NCBI RefSeq assembly: GCF_014637345.1 | Contig: NZ_BMEX01000006.1 | Coordinates: 1-64,000, forward strand | Direction of reading: 5' to 3' | DNA from: Kroppenstedtia guangzhouensis | GTDB taxonomy: Bacteria; Bacillota; Bacilli; Thermoactinomycetales; DSM-45169 | DNA length: 64,000 nt | Shown: positions 8,016 through 17,240 of the stretch, in pieces | How positions within the stretch are numbered: the stretch's first letter is position 1 | Layout of the letters: each line of letters begins with the position of its first letter | The notes under the pieces: generated by a model | What the model was told of the DNA's origin: nothing | Databases searched by the model: none | Seen by the model: the letters and a program-made list of their open reading frames with translations, nothing else | Program-made: the position numbers and the translations under genes

Positions 8016-9449
8016 TCAATCGCCAATGTTCTCGAGGATCAGCTGGTTCACCATCTTCGGGTTGGCTTTGCCTTTGGTTGCCTTCATCACTTGGCCGACC
8101 AAAAAGCCCAACGCCCGGTCTTTCCCGTTTCTATAATCGGTCACTGATTGCGGATTGGCTTGCAATACATCGCTGACGATCTCTTTCAGTTTGCCTTCGT
8201 CGCTGATCTGTACCCAGCCTTTTTCCTCCACGATTTTGGCCGGGTCTCCTCCTTGTTCCACCAGCTCTTTAAAAACCTTTTTGGCCAATTTGGAGCTGAT
8301 GGTTCCCTGATCGATCAATTGTATCATCCGTGCAAGGGAACTGGCGGTGATTCGGGTCTCCTCCAGTTCCTTGCCCTGGTTGTTCAGATAACCAAGCAAC
8401 TCCGAGGTGATCCAATTGGCCGCTGATTTGGGATCTGCCCCTTCCGCCGTCACTTGATCAAAGAAGTCGGCGATTTTTTGGGAGGAAGTTAAGAGGCCTG
8501 CATCGTAGGCGGACAGACTGAAGCTGCTCATATAACGTTCCCGGCGTGCATCCGGCAATTCCGGCAGGGAGTCTTTCACTTTTTCTTTCCACGCTTCATC
8601 GATGTGAAGCTGAACCAGATCCGGTTCGGGGAAATACCGGTAGTCATGAGCTTCTTCCTTGCTTCTCATCACCTGGGTCCGCCCTTGATCCTCCAGCCAG
8701 CGCATCGTTTGCTGAACGATGGTGCCTCCTTCGGAAAGAACCTGTGCCTGCCGCTCTTCCTCGTATTTGAGGGCCCGTTCCACATTACGGAAGGAGTTGA
8801 GATTTTTCATCTCCGTCTTGGTGCCAAAGGTGGTGCTTCCGACAGGTCGCAGGCTGATATTGGCGTCACAGCGAAGGGAACCCTCTTCCATTTTTACGTC
8901 GGAGACACCTGTGTATTGAATAATCTGCTTCAATTTTTCCAGGTAAGCCCGGCCTTCTTCCGGTGAACGCATATCCGGCTCCGACACGATCTCGATCAGA
9001 GGCACCCCGACGCGGTTGTAATCCACCAGTGTGCCGTCCCCTTGGTCGGAGTGGATCAATTTGCCGGCGTCTTCTTCCAGATGGACACGGGTGATTCCGA
9101 TTTTCTTTTTCTTTCCGTTCACTTCAATCTCCAGCCAGCCGTCGGTTCCGATCGGTTGGTCATATTGAGAGATCTGGTATGCCTTGGGCAGGTCCGGGTA
9201 AAAATAGTTTTTCCGGTCAAATTTGCTCACATCGGCGATGTTGCAGTTGAGGGCCAGCGCGGCCTTCATCGCAAATTCCACCGCCTGCCGGTTCAGCACC
9301 GGGAGCACTCCGGGATGGCCGAGACAGACGGGACAGGTTTGTGTGTTGGGCGGAGCCCCGAACTCGGTGGAGCAACCGCAAAAGATCTTGGTCTGGGTGG
9401 ACAGTTCCGCGTGAACTTCCAGGCCGATTACGGTCTCAAATGGACTCAT
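8016..9449 (-). CDS. gatB: Asp-tRNA(Asn)/Glu-tRNA(Gln) amidotransferase subunit B
   Basis: A 477-aa subunit of the heterotrimeric GatCAB enzyme that amidates Glu-tRNA(Gln) (and Asp-tRNA(Asn)), standing in for glutaminyl-tRNA synthetase. Family features: [12 protein letters not shown] at the N terminus, the Cys-rich FCGCSTEFG...[10 protein letters not shown] zinc region, [10 protein letters not shown], and the C-terminal tRNA-binding YqeY-like domain (about 330-475). It begins in an ATGA overlap with gatA, so the two are coupled. Length is normal. Confidence 0.97.
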   Translation of the reverse strand: MSPFETVIGLEVHAELSTQTKIFCGCSTEFGAPPNTQTCPVCLGHPGVLPVLNRQAVEFAMKAALALNCNIADVSKFDRKNYFYPDLPKAYQISQYDQPIGTDGWLEIEVNGKKKKIGITRVHLEEDAGKLIHSDQGDGTLVDYNRVGVPLIEIVSEPDMRSPEEGRAYLEKLKQIIQYTGVSDVKMEEGSLRCDANISLRPVGSTTFGTKTEMKNLNSFRNVERALKYEEERQAQVLSEGGTIVQQTMRWLEDQGRTQVMRSKEEAHDYRYFPEPDLVQLHIDEAWKEKVKDSLPELPDARRERYMSSFSLSAYDAGLLTSSQKIADFFDQVTAEGADPKSAANWITSELLGYLNNQGKELEETRITASSLARMIQLIDQGTISSKLAKKVFKELVEQGGDPAKIVEEKGWVQISDEGKLKEIVSDVLQANPQSVTDYRNGKDRALGFLVGQVMKATKGKANPKMVNQLILENIGD

Positions 9450-10903
9450 TGGGTGTCACCTCCCAGCTTCGGTTCCGGCAAGCGTTCCCCATGTTGTTCG
9501 TAAGCGTGGGCCACCTGAAGTACCTGGGCTTCAGCAAAGGGGCGACCCACAATCTGGAGACCGACTGGCAATCCGTCAGAGAGGCCGCAGGGAACACTTA
9601 CTGCAGGCAGTCCGGCCAGGCTGACCGGAATGGTACAGATATCATTCAGATACATGGTGAGAGGATCCTTCGTCTTCTCTCCCAGTTTAAAAGCCGTCGT
9701 CGGAGTCGTGGGGCCCACCACCACATCGTAACGATCGAAAATGCTTTCAAAATCCCGACGGATCAGAGTCCTCACCTGTTGTGCCTTTTTGTAGTAGGCA
9801 TCATAATATCCTGAACTGAGGGCATAGGTGCCCAGCATGATCCGCCGTTTCACTTCTTCCCCAAAACCGGCGCTCCGGGTGCGGCTGAACATGTCGATCA
9901 GATTTTCCCCGGCGGCACGTTGACCGAAACGCACCCCGTCGTAGCGGGCCAGGTTGGACGAGGCTTCCGCAGGAGCCAACAGATAGTAGGTGGCCACTGC
10001 ATACTCCACATGGGGCAGTGAAACCTCCTCCACCACCGCCCCCAGATCCTCCAACACCTCCAGTGCCTGGTTCACCCGATCCTTCACACCGGAATCGATC
10101 CCGTCCCCCATCAGTTCCTTGGGGACCGCCGCTTTGATTCCCTTCACATTCCCGGTGAGGGCGGAGACATAATCAGGCACTTCCACATCCGCCGATGTGG
10201 AATCCAGGGGATCGTGCCCTGCCATCGCCTGCAGGACATAGGCGGCGTCCTCCACGTTTCTGGTGAGAGGGCCGATCTGGTCGAGAGAAGAAGCGAAGGC
10301 GATCAATCCGAAGCGGGAGACCCGTCCGTAAGTGGGCTTCAGACCCACCACACCGCAGAAGGCCGCCGGTTGCCGAATGGAGCCGCCGGTATCAGAACCC
10401 AGGGCGAAGGAGACTTGCCCCGCCGCCACCGCCGCCGCTGAACCGCCGCTGGAACCGCCGGGGACCCGCTCCGGATCCCAGGGATTGTGGGTCTCGTGAA
10501 AACCGGAGTTTTCGTTGGAAGAGCCCATGCCGAATTCATCCATGTTCATCTTTCCGACCAGGTTAGCCCCCGCTTGTTCCAGCCTGTCCATCACGGTCGC
10601 ATGGTAGAGAGGAGTGTATCCCTCCAAAATTTTGCTGCCGGCGGTGGTGGCCACCCCCTCGGTGCTGATATTATCCTTGATCCCCATGGGAATTCCCACG
10701 AGGGGACCCTTTTCCCCGGAACGCTGATCCAGAGCCTGTGCCCGTCGGCGGGCGCCTGCTTCATCCACTTGCAGAAAAGCGCGAAGGTTGCCGTCGGTCT
10801 CCCGGATCCGCTTCAAAGAGGCATCCAGGAGGTCCGAGGCAGTGAAATCTCCGTTTTTCCATCCGTTATGTATCTCCTTGAGAGATTTCTTCAACAACGA
10901 CAT
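9446..10903 (-). CDS. gatA: Asp-tRNA(Asn)/Glu-tRNA(Gln) amidotransferase subunit A
   Basis: A 485-aa amidase-signature protein that releases ammonia from glutamine for GatB. The Ser-cisSer-Lys triad is visible: Lys in GIKDN (about residue 74), the Gly/Ser-rich loop [14 protein letters not shown] and the nucleophile region [11 protein letters not shown]. It is the middle gene of gatCAB, 12 nt after gatC, and overlaps gatB by 4 nt. Confidence 0.97.
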   Translation of the reverse strand: MSLLKKSLKEIHNGWKNGDFTASDLLDASLKRIRETDGNLRAFLQVDEAGARRRAQALDQRSGEKGPLVGIPMGIKDNISTEGVATTAGSKILEGYTPLYHATVMDRLEQAGANLVGKMNMDEFGMGSSNENSGFHETHNPWDPERVPGGSSGGSAAAVAAGQVSFALGSDTGGSIRQPAAFCGVVGLKPTYGRVSRFGLIAFASSLDQIGPLTRNVEDAAYVLQAMAGHDPLDSTSADVEVPDYVSALTGNVKGIKAAVPKELMGDGIDSGVKDRVNQALEVLEDLGAVVEEVSLPHVEYAVATYYLLAPAEASSNLARYDGVRFGQRAAGENLIDMFSRTRSAGFGEEVKRRIMLGTYALSSGYYDAYYKKAQQVRTLIRRDFESIFDRYDVVVGPTTPTTAFKLGEKTKDPLTMYLNDICTIPVSLAGLPAVSVPCGLSDGLPVGLQIVGRPFAEAQVLQVAHAYEQHGERLPEPKLGGDTQ

Positions 10904-10915
10904 GGTCTTCCTCCT

Positions 10916-11206
10916 TTACTCCTCAAATACATCGGGAACCCGGAACATCCCGTCTTTTTGGTCCGGTGCGTTCAGCAGTGCTTGTTCCCTGTTCAGGGAA
11001 GGCCGTTTCTCATCCGCGCGCAACACATTGGCCATGGGCAATACATGGCTGGTGGGCTCCACACCCTCCGTGTCCAGTTCGTTCAGTTTTTCAGCAAATT
11101 GGAGAATATCATTTAACTGCCCGGTGTACAGCCGGACCTCCTCATCAGTCAAGGAGAGACGAGCCAGTCGGGCCACATGTTCCACCTGTTCCTTGGAAAT
11201 CGCCAT
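10916..11206 (-). CDS. gatC: Asp-tRNA(Asn)/Glu-tRNA(Gln) amidotransferase subunit C
   Basis: A 96-aa subunit that wraps around and stabilises GatA in the GatCAB complex. The typical opening [16 protein letters not shown] and the C-terminal FRVPDVFEE tail are present. It is the first gene of the operon. A -10-like TATACT lies about 95 nt upstream on the minus strand (11299-11304), but I see no convincing -35. Confidence 0.95.
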   Translation of the reverse strand: MAISKEQVEHVARLARLSLTDEEVRLYTGQLNDILQFAEKLNELDTEGVEPTSHVLPMANVLRADEKRPSLNREQALLNAPDQKDGMFRVPDVFEE

Positions 11207-11519
11207 TTTTCAAACCACCTCCCCATTTATGGAAGCAATCCAAACAGCATCGTCGGCCGCCCGGTTCCACCTATCGAACAGGCCTTTCCTTCCTAAACAG
11301 TATAGCACAAACCCCCTTCTCTCTACCCCCTGCCCCTGCAATATCTATTGAGCTCATGGATTGGAAAAAACTCTCCCAACGGGAGCCGAATAAAGAAGGA
11401 ACAAAGGCTGAAAAGAATTAATTCACCCCGCAAATGAAGTCACTTTCTCTTTGGCAGATCTACCTGCCCATACAAAATTCCGCCTCCCACTGTTCACGTA
11501 ACCCATAACCTGTCTTACA
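11207..11519. other. Intergenic region upstream of gatC
   Basis: About 310 nt holding a possible minus-strand -10 (TATACT, 11299-11304). Nothing else recognisable was seen. Confidence 0.5.
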
Positions 11520-11916
11520 TCAAACATGGATGATATGCGGCGTGTCGTAAAACTCATCATCCTCAAAGCGCCAGTATCCGATGAAGTGATCCCCTTCGCC
11601 TACCCCTTCGATATAGGGCTTAATCCACTCGATGAAGAGATTCACTTGATCAAATCCCAAGGAAATATAAGTTCGAATCACTACGTCGATATACTTTTCC
11701 CCATCCACTTCATGTATTTGAAGCTCACTATGAGGGAAACCGGCGAAGGATCCATCATCCCCCCATAACATACATTTCCAATCGGAAGTTTGAAACAGCG
11801 GGTGGTTGGGAGGATCAAACTCCGATTCCTCTGCATCTGAAATCCAATGTTCGAATCACAGATTCCGGGGCATCGCTTCTAAGTTTAAAAGCTGCAACAA
11901 ATTCGCATGAATTCAT
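11520..11916 (-). pseudogene. Frameshifted small hypothetical gene
   Basis: Two minus-strand frames together make one plausible protein of about 131 aa. The first, from ATG 11916 (GGGGAGG 7 nt upstream), reads EFVAAFKLRSDAPESVIRTL and then stops shortly afterwards. Switching frame near 11838-11845 gives SDAEESEFDPPNHPLFQ, TSDWKCMLWGDDGSFAGFPH and on to the end GYWRFEDDEFYDTPHIIHV. The best repair is removal of one base (or gain of two) in TTGGATTTCAGATGC. The family is not recognised; the acidic, Trp-rich composition resembles small immunity-like or hypothetical Bacillus proteins. A sequencing error is possible. Confidence 0.75.
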
Positions 11917-11975
11917 TTGAATTCCTCCCCTTCTCAATTGCAATACATAATGCTGGAAAATTGATTTGTTTTTAC

Positions 11976-12004
11976 AAAAAACCGAACCCATCAAACGGTT
12001 CGGT
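11976..12004 (-). terminator. Terminator of the SGNH hydrolase gene
   Basis: Minus-strand perfect 8-bp stem ACCGAACC / GGTTCGGT followed by six T. Confidence 0.9.
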
Positions 12005-12019
12005 CCATCCATCTTTGGC

Positions 12020-13270
12020 TCAATAAGTTTCTACAGTTTCCACTGGTGGATCCGGGCGGAATCGATCCAAGTTGACTGTTTCCGCCATCGCCCGGTAACC
12101 AGCATCGTTGGGGTGGAGATGATCACCGGAATCGTAGGCAGGGAGGAGGCGGTCCGGGTCTGCAGGGTCGCGGAGAACTCTTTCAAAATCAAACACCCCG
12201 TCAAAAGCACCGGAAGTGCGGATCCACTCGTTCACTTTTTTCCGTGTGGCGTTTCCCTCTTCAGTATAATAATCGGATCCTTTATACGGCAGCAAAGTCC
12301 CCCCGTATATGTTCACCCCCCGCTCATGGGCCTGATCGATGATGCGCTTCAACCCTGCAATGATGTGCTCGGCATCATAGTCGTGGGGAGTATGGCCAAT
12401 ATCGTTGATCCCCTCGAGCAGGATCACATCGGTTACACCGGGTTGACTCAACACATCCCGCTCCAGCCGGTTCAGGGCGCTCGGTCCATACACCGGGTCA
12501 TCCCGCCAGATCTTGTTTCCCGAAATGCCGGCGTTCATCACAGACATGCGAATCCCTTCCTGCCGAAGGCGAACCGACAATAGATCGGGATAGCGCTGGT
12601 TGGTGCTGTGAGTGGAGCCCGCTCCATCAGTGATGGAATCCCCCAGGGTGACGATGCCGCCGGTGGTTCGAGGGTGGGGAATCACATCCACGCCGGTCAG
12701 CCAATACCACGCCTGGATCGGTTGGGTAAAAGCGGTAGGCTCCGTCTCCAACGCATGATTACCCGGTTCGGAAATATAGGAGCGCTGTTTGGCGAGCCGG
12801 TGCCAGCTGACAGGCCCGCTCTCCCCAGGGACGTACAGACTGACCGCCAGATCCTCCCCCGCCTTCACCTCGAATCGAAGAGGATCGCTGTGGGCTGTCA
12901 TCCCCGGTTCAATGGTGACCGTCCCCTTTCCTCCGAATGTGACCCGGGTGTTGGTGTGGGGAAGCAATGCCGCTCCTTCCTCCACCTTCCCGATGTAAAC
13001 GTTCCTGAAGGTGACCGGTTGCTGACCAAACTGGTTGGAGAGGCGGAGACGCACTCTTTTTCCATCCAGATGGGGATGGATGATCAGTCGCAACGTCCGG
13101 TTCTCCACTCCCTCCAGTGCCTCTCCGGAGGGTTTCTGGTGACTGGCCGTCCAGACACCCATCCACGGCTTCTCGGGCTTGACCGCCTCCGCCTCTCCCC
13201 GGACATCCAAATGGAACACCGCCCATATCACCCCGATCAGCGCTGCCGCCCCGATCACTATTTTCTTCAT
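12020..13270 (-). CDS. Exported SGNH/GDSL-family hydrolase
   Basis: A 416-aa esterase/lipase-like enzyme. The N terminus has a hydrophobic segment (residues 3-20) that serves as signal peptide or anchor. Residues 35-190 form a beta-rich domain, and the SGNH hydrolase follows: block I GDSITDG (Ser211 region), the Gly in NAGISGN (247-251), the Asn in GIND (287-290), and block V DHLHPND (383-389) with the catalytic Asp/His. The layout matches secreted family-3-like acyl esterases acting on polysaccharides or lipids; the substrate is not evident. Monocistronic with its own terminator. Confidence 0.87.
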   Translation of the reverse strand: MKKIVIGAAALIGVIWAVFHLDVRGEAEAVKPEKPWMGVWTASHQKPSGEALEGVENRTLRLIIHPHLDGKRVRLRLSNQFGQQPVTFRNVYIGKVEEGAALLPHTNTRVTFGGKGTVTIEPGMTAHSDPLRFEVKAGEDLAVSLYVPGESGPVSWHRLAKQRSYISEPGNHALETEPTAFTQPIQAWYWLTGVDVIPHPRTTGGIVTLGDSITDGAGSTHSTNQRYPDLLSVRLRQEGIRMSVMNAGISGNKIWRDDPVYGPSALNRLERDVLSQPGVTDVILLEGINDIGHTPHDYDAEHIIAGLKRIIDQAHERGVNIYGGTLLPYKGSDYYTEEGNATRKKVNEWIRTSGAFDGVFDFERVLRDPADPDRLLPAYDSGDHLHPNDAGYRAMAETVNLDRFRPDPPVETVETY

Positions 13271-13614
13271 TCTTTTCCGTCCCCTTGTATTTTCGTGATT
13301 ACGATTCCTATGTATATCTCGACTTTCACCTATTTTACCCGGTAATTTCCTGTTTGTTCAACCATCTTCTCTATTCAACAGCGATTTCCGCAATTCTTTC
13401 AATTTATGTCCCGTTTTCTGTTGATCTTTTCACCTTTTTCACGGATAAATGATCATCTTATCCCACAGTGCCGGACACATAGATTCCTTCATCTGTACAC
13501 GCTTGCACATGAGAAATCAAAAACTTAATAGCCAACCACTGAATTTTCCTCCCTTCTCCTCGCAACTCCCTGTGTTATTATGGACACACAAATCCAAGCG
13601 GCCGGGGTGATTTG
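13271..13614. other. Divergent intergenic region
   Basis: About 340 AT-richer nt between the hydrolase and the DUF5819 gene. A TATTAT at 13576-13581 could be the -10 for the plus-strand operon, flanked by TGTGT / ACACA, but there is no good -35. No small gene is convincing. Confidence 0.45.
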
Positions 13615-14232
13615 GTGAAACGGTTCGGCATCTCGGGCCCTCTCTGGTGGGCCGTACTGCTGGCGGTTGTTCTTGCCATACACTTTTTCATCACCTTTTG
13701 GTACCTGACACCCAACAACCCTGTAAAAAGTAAGTGGTGGGATCGACTGTACGCTTATATGGATCCTCTATTCACCCAAAATTGGCAACTCTTTGCCCCC
13801 AATCCCGTTTCCCAACATCAGGATGTCTGGGCCAAGGCCCGGGTGAAGGACCCCGCGACCGGTCAGCTCCGGGAGACGGATTGGAAAAACATCACCCGGC
13901 CGATGATCCGGGACAAGCAATCACAACGGATCTCCTCGGAAGGCCGGGTTCTGCGGCAGATCAGTGTGGGGGCCCGCCATTTCCGCGGCGACGACCCGAA
14001 GGAGAAACAAAAGGGGGAGTGGATCCTGCAACGGTCTGTCTCCACGGCTCTGGGACTAACCTTCTCCGACAGCGACATCCAACAGGTAAAATTCCGGGTG
14101 GTGACCAATCTCTTTCCCCGATTCCAGGATCGCCGCAAGGGGGATGATGAAACGCCACTTTATTTTCATGAATCGGGCTGGCTGGAATTCCTTCCGGTGG
14201 GTCCCGCCGCAGCAAAGGAGTGGCCGGAATGA
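13615..14232 (+). CDS. DUF5819-like membrane-anchored protein (SdpA-like partner)
   Basis: A 205-aa protein with one N-terminal hydrophobic segment (residues 9-29, LWWAVLLAVVLAIHFFITFW) and a mainly extracytoplasmic domain. The stretch FTQNWQLFAPNP (about 60-72) is the hallmark of the DUF5819 family, whose genes are regularly found just before HTTM-domain genes, as here. The arrangement parallels sdpA-sdpB of the B. subtilis SDP toxin system. Start GTG 13615 has GGGGTG at 5-nt spacing. It overlaps the next gene by 4 nt (ATGA). The biochemical role is unknown. Confidence 0.75.
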   Translation: MKRFGISGPLWWAVLLAVVLAIHFFITFWYLTPNNPVKSKWWDRLYAYMDPLFTQNWQLFAPNPVSQHQDVWAKARVKDPATGQLRETDWKNITRPMIRDKQSQRISSEGRVLRQISVGARHFRGDDPKEKQKGEWILQRSVSTALGLTFSDSDIQQVKFRVVTNLFPRFQDRRKGDDETPLYFHESGWLEFLPVGPAAAKEWPE

Positions 14233-15575
14233 TCAAGCGCCTGGAACACTTCCTGACCACGCGCCATCTGCTGATCGGAACAGGCCTGATGCGATTTTTC
14301 CTCGGGAGCGGAATCTTGTATCATCTGTTATTCCACTACCGAGAACGACATTTGTTGTGGGGGTCCGGTGGGCTGTGGCCGACGGACAAATTTTTGGAAG
14401 CGTCGGCCGAACGGGGGATCATCACCTTGTTCCAACTGTCGGATTCCCCCTGTTTTTTCGAATGCATCTACCATCTCGGCATCCTGATTGTCCTGATGTT
14501 CACTCTGGGATTTCGAACCCGGTTGGCGACCGTGCTCACTTTTTTGCTGTTCTGGTCCCTGTATTACCGTAACCCTTTCATTACCAACGGCGGTGACAAT
14601 TTGGTGCGTATCCAGCTCTTTTATATGATGTTTACTCAGGCGGGAGCCGCTTTTTCCCTGGACCGATGGCTGAAAAAACGGAAACAGGGGAAAATACGGG
14701 GCCGGCTCGCCCCCTATGGGGCCGTTCTGCACAATGTCGCGGCGGCGGCCATCATCATTCAACTTGTGTTTGTATATTTTACTTCGGGTATATATAAAGT
14801 GATGGGGTCAATGTGGCAAGAAGGAACCGCCGTCTATTATGCGATGCGGGTGCAGGACTATGTATGGCCAAAGGTGAGCCCCTGGTTCTGGCAATCGGAA
14901 ACGATAATCGTCTTCCTCAGCTATGCTTCCGTACTGTTTCAGGTATCCTTTCCTTTTCTGCTCCTCAACCGGTTCACCAAATACTTGGCGTTGTTGGGAG
15001 CCTTCACCTTTCATACCGGGGTGGGACTGATGATGAACCTGGCCCTTTTCTCCTGGTACATGATCGCCTGCGAATGGATTCTGCTCGGCGACCGGGAGTA
15101 CCGTCGCTTGGCCCGCTTCGGAAAAGGGATTCGATCCAAAGGAGGTGCCTGGATGCTGAAGCACCGACCCGCTTTTTTCACCCGTCGAGAAGTGACCATC
15201 TTTTACGACGGCTGGTGTCCCTTCTGCACCCAAAGTGTCAACACTGCCCGTCGGTTGGACTGGTTTCGTCTGTTGAAGTTTGTCTCTTTCCGGGAGCCCG
15301 GAGTGCCGGAACGCTTCAACCTCGACCCCGCCCGCCTGGAACAGCGGCTCCACAGTACCGGGGACGGAAAAACTTTTCACGAGGGAATCGACGGGATTCT
15401 GCAGATGGTGACCCGTCTCCCACTTCTGTGGCCGGCCCTCCCCTTTTTGTTTCTCTCCCACTGGCTGGGCTTCGGCCAACGGGTCTATGACTGGATCGCC
15501 ACCCGTCGTACCATCCTCCCCACCGGAGGTTGTGATAAACACTGCTCCATCGAAAACCCGAAAAAATCCTCCTGA
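14229..15575 (+). CDS. HTTM-domain membrane protein fused to a DCC (DUF393) thiol-oxidoreductase-like domain
   Basis: A 448-aa fusion. Residues ~5-285 have several membrane segments and match the HTTM (vitamin-K-carboxylase-like / SdpB-like) architecture: RFFLGSGILYH near the start, NPFITNGGDNLVRIQLFYM, and HTGVGLMMNLALFSWYM. Residues ~322-445 form a DCC domain with YDGWCPFC at about 327-333, a CxxC-like active site. Fusions of this kind occur in family members, but the substrate is unknown. It is coupled to the DUF5819 gene, and together they resemble a peptide-modifying or quinone/thiol redox pair. No SdpC-like toxin peptide gene is seen nearby. Confidence 0.82.
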   Translation: MIKRLEHFLTTRHLLIGTGLMRFFLGSGILYHLLFHYRERHLLWGSGGLWPTDKFLEASAERGIITLFQLSDSPCFFECIYHLGILIVLMFTLGFRTRLATVLTFLLFWSLYYRNPFITNGGDNLVRIQLFYMMFTQAGAAFSLDRWLKKRKQGKIRGRLAPYGAVLHNVAAAAIIIQLVFVYFTSGIYKVMGSMWQEGTAVYYAMRVQDYVWPKVSPWFWQSETIIVFLSYASVLFQVSFPFLLLNRFTKYLALLGAFTFHTGVGLMMNLALFSWYMIACEWILLGDREYRRLARFGKGIRSKGGAWMLKHRPAFFTRREVTIFYDGWCPFCTQSVNTARRLDWFRLLKFVSFREPGVPERFNLDPARLEQRLHSTGDGKTFHEGIDGILQMVTRLPLLWPALPFLFLSHWLGFGQRVYDWIATRRTILPTGGCDKHCSIENPKKSS

Positions 15576-15584
15576 CACGGAACA

Positions 15585-15616
15585 AAAGCACCGGACATGG
15601 AAAACTCCGGTGCTTT
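15585..15616 (+). terminator. Terminator of the DUF5819-HTTM operon
   Basis: Perfect 11-bp stem AAAGCACCGGA / TCCGGTGCTTT with a ten-base loop. Confidence 0.85.
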
Positions 15617-15764
15617 ATCAAATGTAACGCCTATTTGATTGTCCCTTGCGGGATCACACACCTTCTATTCAGGATTCTACTCCGATTCCATCATGCCGGA
15701 CTCTTCAACCATCGCGATCCAGATTATTTATGGACAAATTATCAACTCCTGTATCTTCCCGATC

Positions 15765-16565
15765 TTACTCCCCGATCTCTTCTTCAAAAATCGCCACCAC
15801 CCGACTCCAAGCGGCGCTGGCTTTGGCAATTTTTATTGGGAAAGCGCTCACTTTAAAGCCGAAGGGCTTTGGAAGCTTATCCAGGTTGCATAATTTTTCG
15901 ATCTGACAATACTCTTTCTCTCTCCCCACCAGATGGGCTTCCCAGAATTCCGTTTTTCCTTCCTTCGCCTCCCGTGCCATTTGATCAAGGGGGCGATCCA
16001 ATCCCCAAGCATCAATACCGATCAATCGCACCCCGTGATCCACCAACCATTCCACTGCGGATTTCGTCAGTCCAGGTTGTTTGAAAGCGTACTGGGGTGT
16101 TCCAAAATGCTTGGATGCGCCGGTGTGGATCAGTACAATATCATAAGGTTGAATTGAATACCCGATTCGCTTCAGTTCTCGCTGGATGTCGGAGTCCGTG
16201 ATACCTTCACCGACTTTCTTATGGCTCAGATCCAAAAGAACACCATCCCCATAACACCAGTGCAATGGCACTTGATCGATGGTACGGGCAGGTTTCCCTC
16301 CACTCGTGGGGCCATAATGGTAGGGAGCATCCACGTGGGTGCCGGAATGGGTGGAAAGGTTGACCTCTTCCACCGCCCATCCCACACCGTCCCGCCACTC
16401 TTCTCTGCCGATTCCCAGCATATCTTCGGTTACTCGGACGGATTCCTCATGATCGAAATAATGAATTTCATGACGGTTCAATTCATAGGAAGCGGTGGAA
16501 TTGTCCAAGGGGTCGCTCAGATCAATCAAAATTTTCCGCTTTCCGTTTTTATCAAAGGTCTCCAT
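15765..16565 (-). CDS. Cyclase-family (kynurenine-formamidase-like) metal-dependent hydrolase
   Basis: A 266-aa member of the cyclase family, which includes bacterial kynurenine formamidase and isatin hydrolase. The metal-binding HSGTHVDAPYHYG motif is intact (about residues 73-85), and DAWGLDRP lies in the second half. The start is ATG 16565 with GGAGGAG at 6 nt; a 40-residue in-frame extension upstream lacks a ribosome site. The neighbouring EthD-like gene is on the same strand 130 nt upstream. Substrate not determinable; without other tryptophan genes I would not call it kynB. Confidence 0.8.
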   Translation of the reverse strand: METFDKNGKRKILIDLSDPLDNSTASYELNRHEIHYFDHEESVRVTEDMLGIGREEWRDGVGWAVEEVNLSTHSGTHVDAPYHYGPTSGGKPARTIDQVPLHWCYGDGVLLDLSHKKVGEGITDSDIQRELKRIGYSIQPYDIVLIHTGASKHFGTPQYAFKQPGLTKSAVEWLVDHGVRLIGIDAWGLDRPLDQMAREAKEGKTEFWEAHLVGREKEYCQIEKLCNLDKLPKPFGFKVSAFPIKIAKASAAWSRVVAIFEEEIGE

Positions 16566-16698
16566 GCTTTTCTCCTCCAATGACACATCCACCATTTCTG
16601 CTGGATGGGGATCGGGTTTGGGTAACTCATTGTCTGCGGATCCACACTCCATCTTTTTTATGTTCAAAAAGAGAGTACCTGGCATACAAATGGAAGCT

Positions 16699-17040
16699 TT
16701 ACAAACGCAGGACCGTACTCTTCACCTTATATTCCTGAGCGACATAAGCTCCGATTTTTCCCTGACCTTTGGCAGCCAACAGACTTCCCAGTTGTCGTCC
16801 TTCCTCGGTAGCCATCAGTTGACGAATGGTTTCAGCTGATTCATAATAAGTCTCCACCACGAGTTGAATATCTTGCAATCCCGGATCTTGGTTGGGCAAT
16901 TGAGTGGGAACCAGCTTACTGATTTTCATTTCCAGCACGCCGGGCAATTTCAACATCCGGGGCATGAATTCAGATATGTAAAACCGCTCAAACTCCTGCA
17001 CATCCTCCATCTTCCGGTATATACCCACCGTCTTGTACAT
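16699..17040 (-). CDS. EthD-like dimeric ferredoxin-fold protein
   Basis: A 113-aa protein with the alpha/beta layout of EthD/dimeric alpha-beta barrel proteins: MYKTVGIYRKMEDVQEFERFY-type opening, then LPGVLEMKISKL, and a VVETYYESAETIRQLMATEEG segment matching the family pattern. Function in this family is mostly unknown; members often sit with degradative oxygenases or hydrolases. Start ATG 17040 has GGGGGAG at 6 nt. It may be transcribed together with the cyclase-family gene downstream. Confidence 0.65.
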   Translation of the reverse strand: MYKTVGIYRKMEDVQEFERFYISEFMPRMLKLPGVLEMKISKLVPTQLPNQDPGLQDIQLVVETYYESAETIRQLMATEEGRQLGSLLAAKGQGKIGAYVAQEYKVKSTVLRL

Positions 17041-17189
17041 AATCTCCCCCACTTTTCAATCCTTTCAATCTTCTCATCCTGCTGTTTCCTGCCAAAGACT
17101 GTAAGCCTGCCCTGTGGGTACATTTTCCTTTCCAAATTAAATCATTATCCTATAAAAGATGCAACACTTTTAGGAGAATTCATTGAATG

Positions 17190-17228
17190 AAAAAGAAAGT
17201 ACTCCTCCAAAGCAGAGAAGTACTTTCT
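17190..17228 (-). terminator. Terminator of the P5C dehydrogenase gene
   Basis: Minus-strand stem AGAAAGTACT / AGTACTTTCT followed by TTTTC. Confidence 0.8.
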
Positions 17229-17240
17229 CCATCCGCCCGT

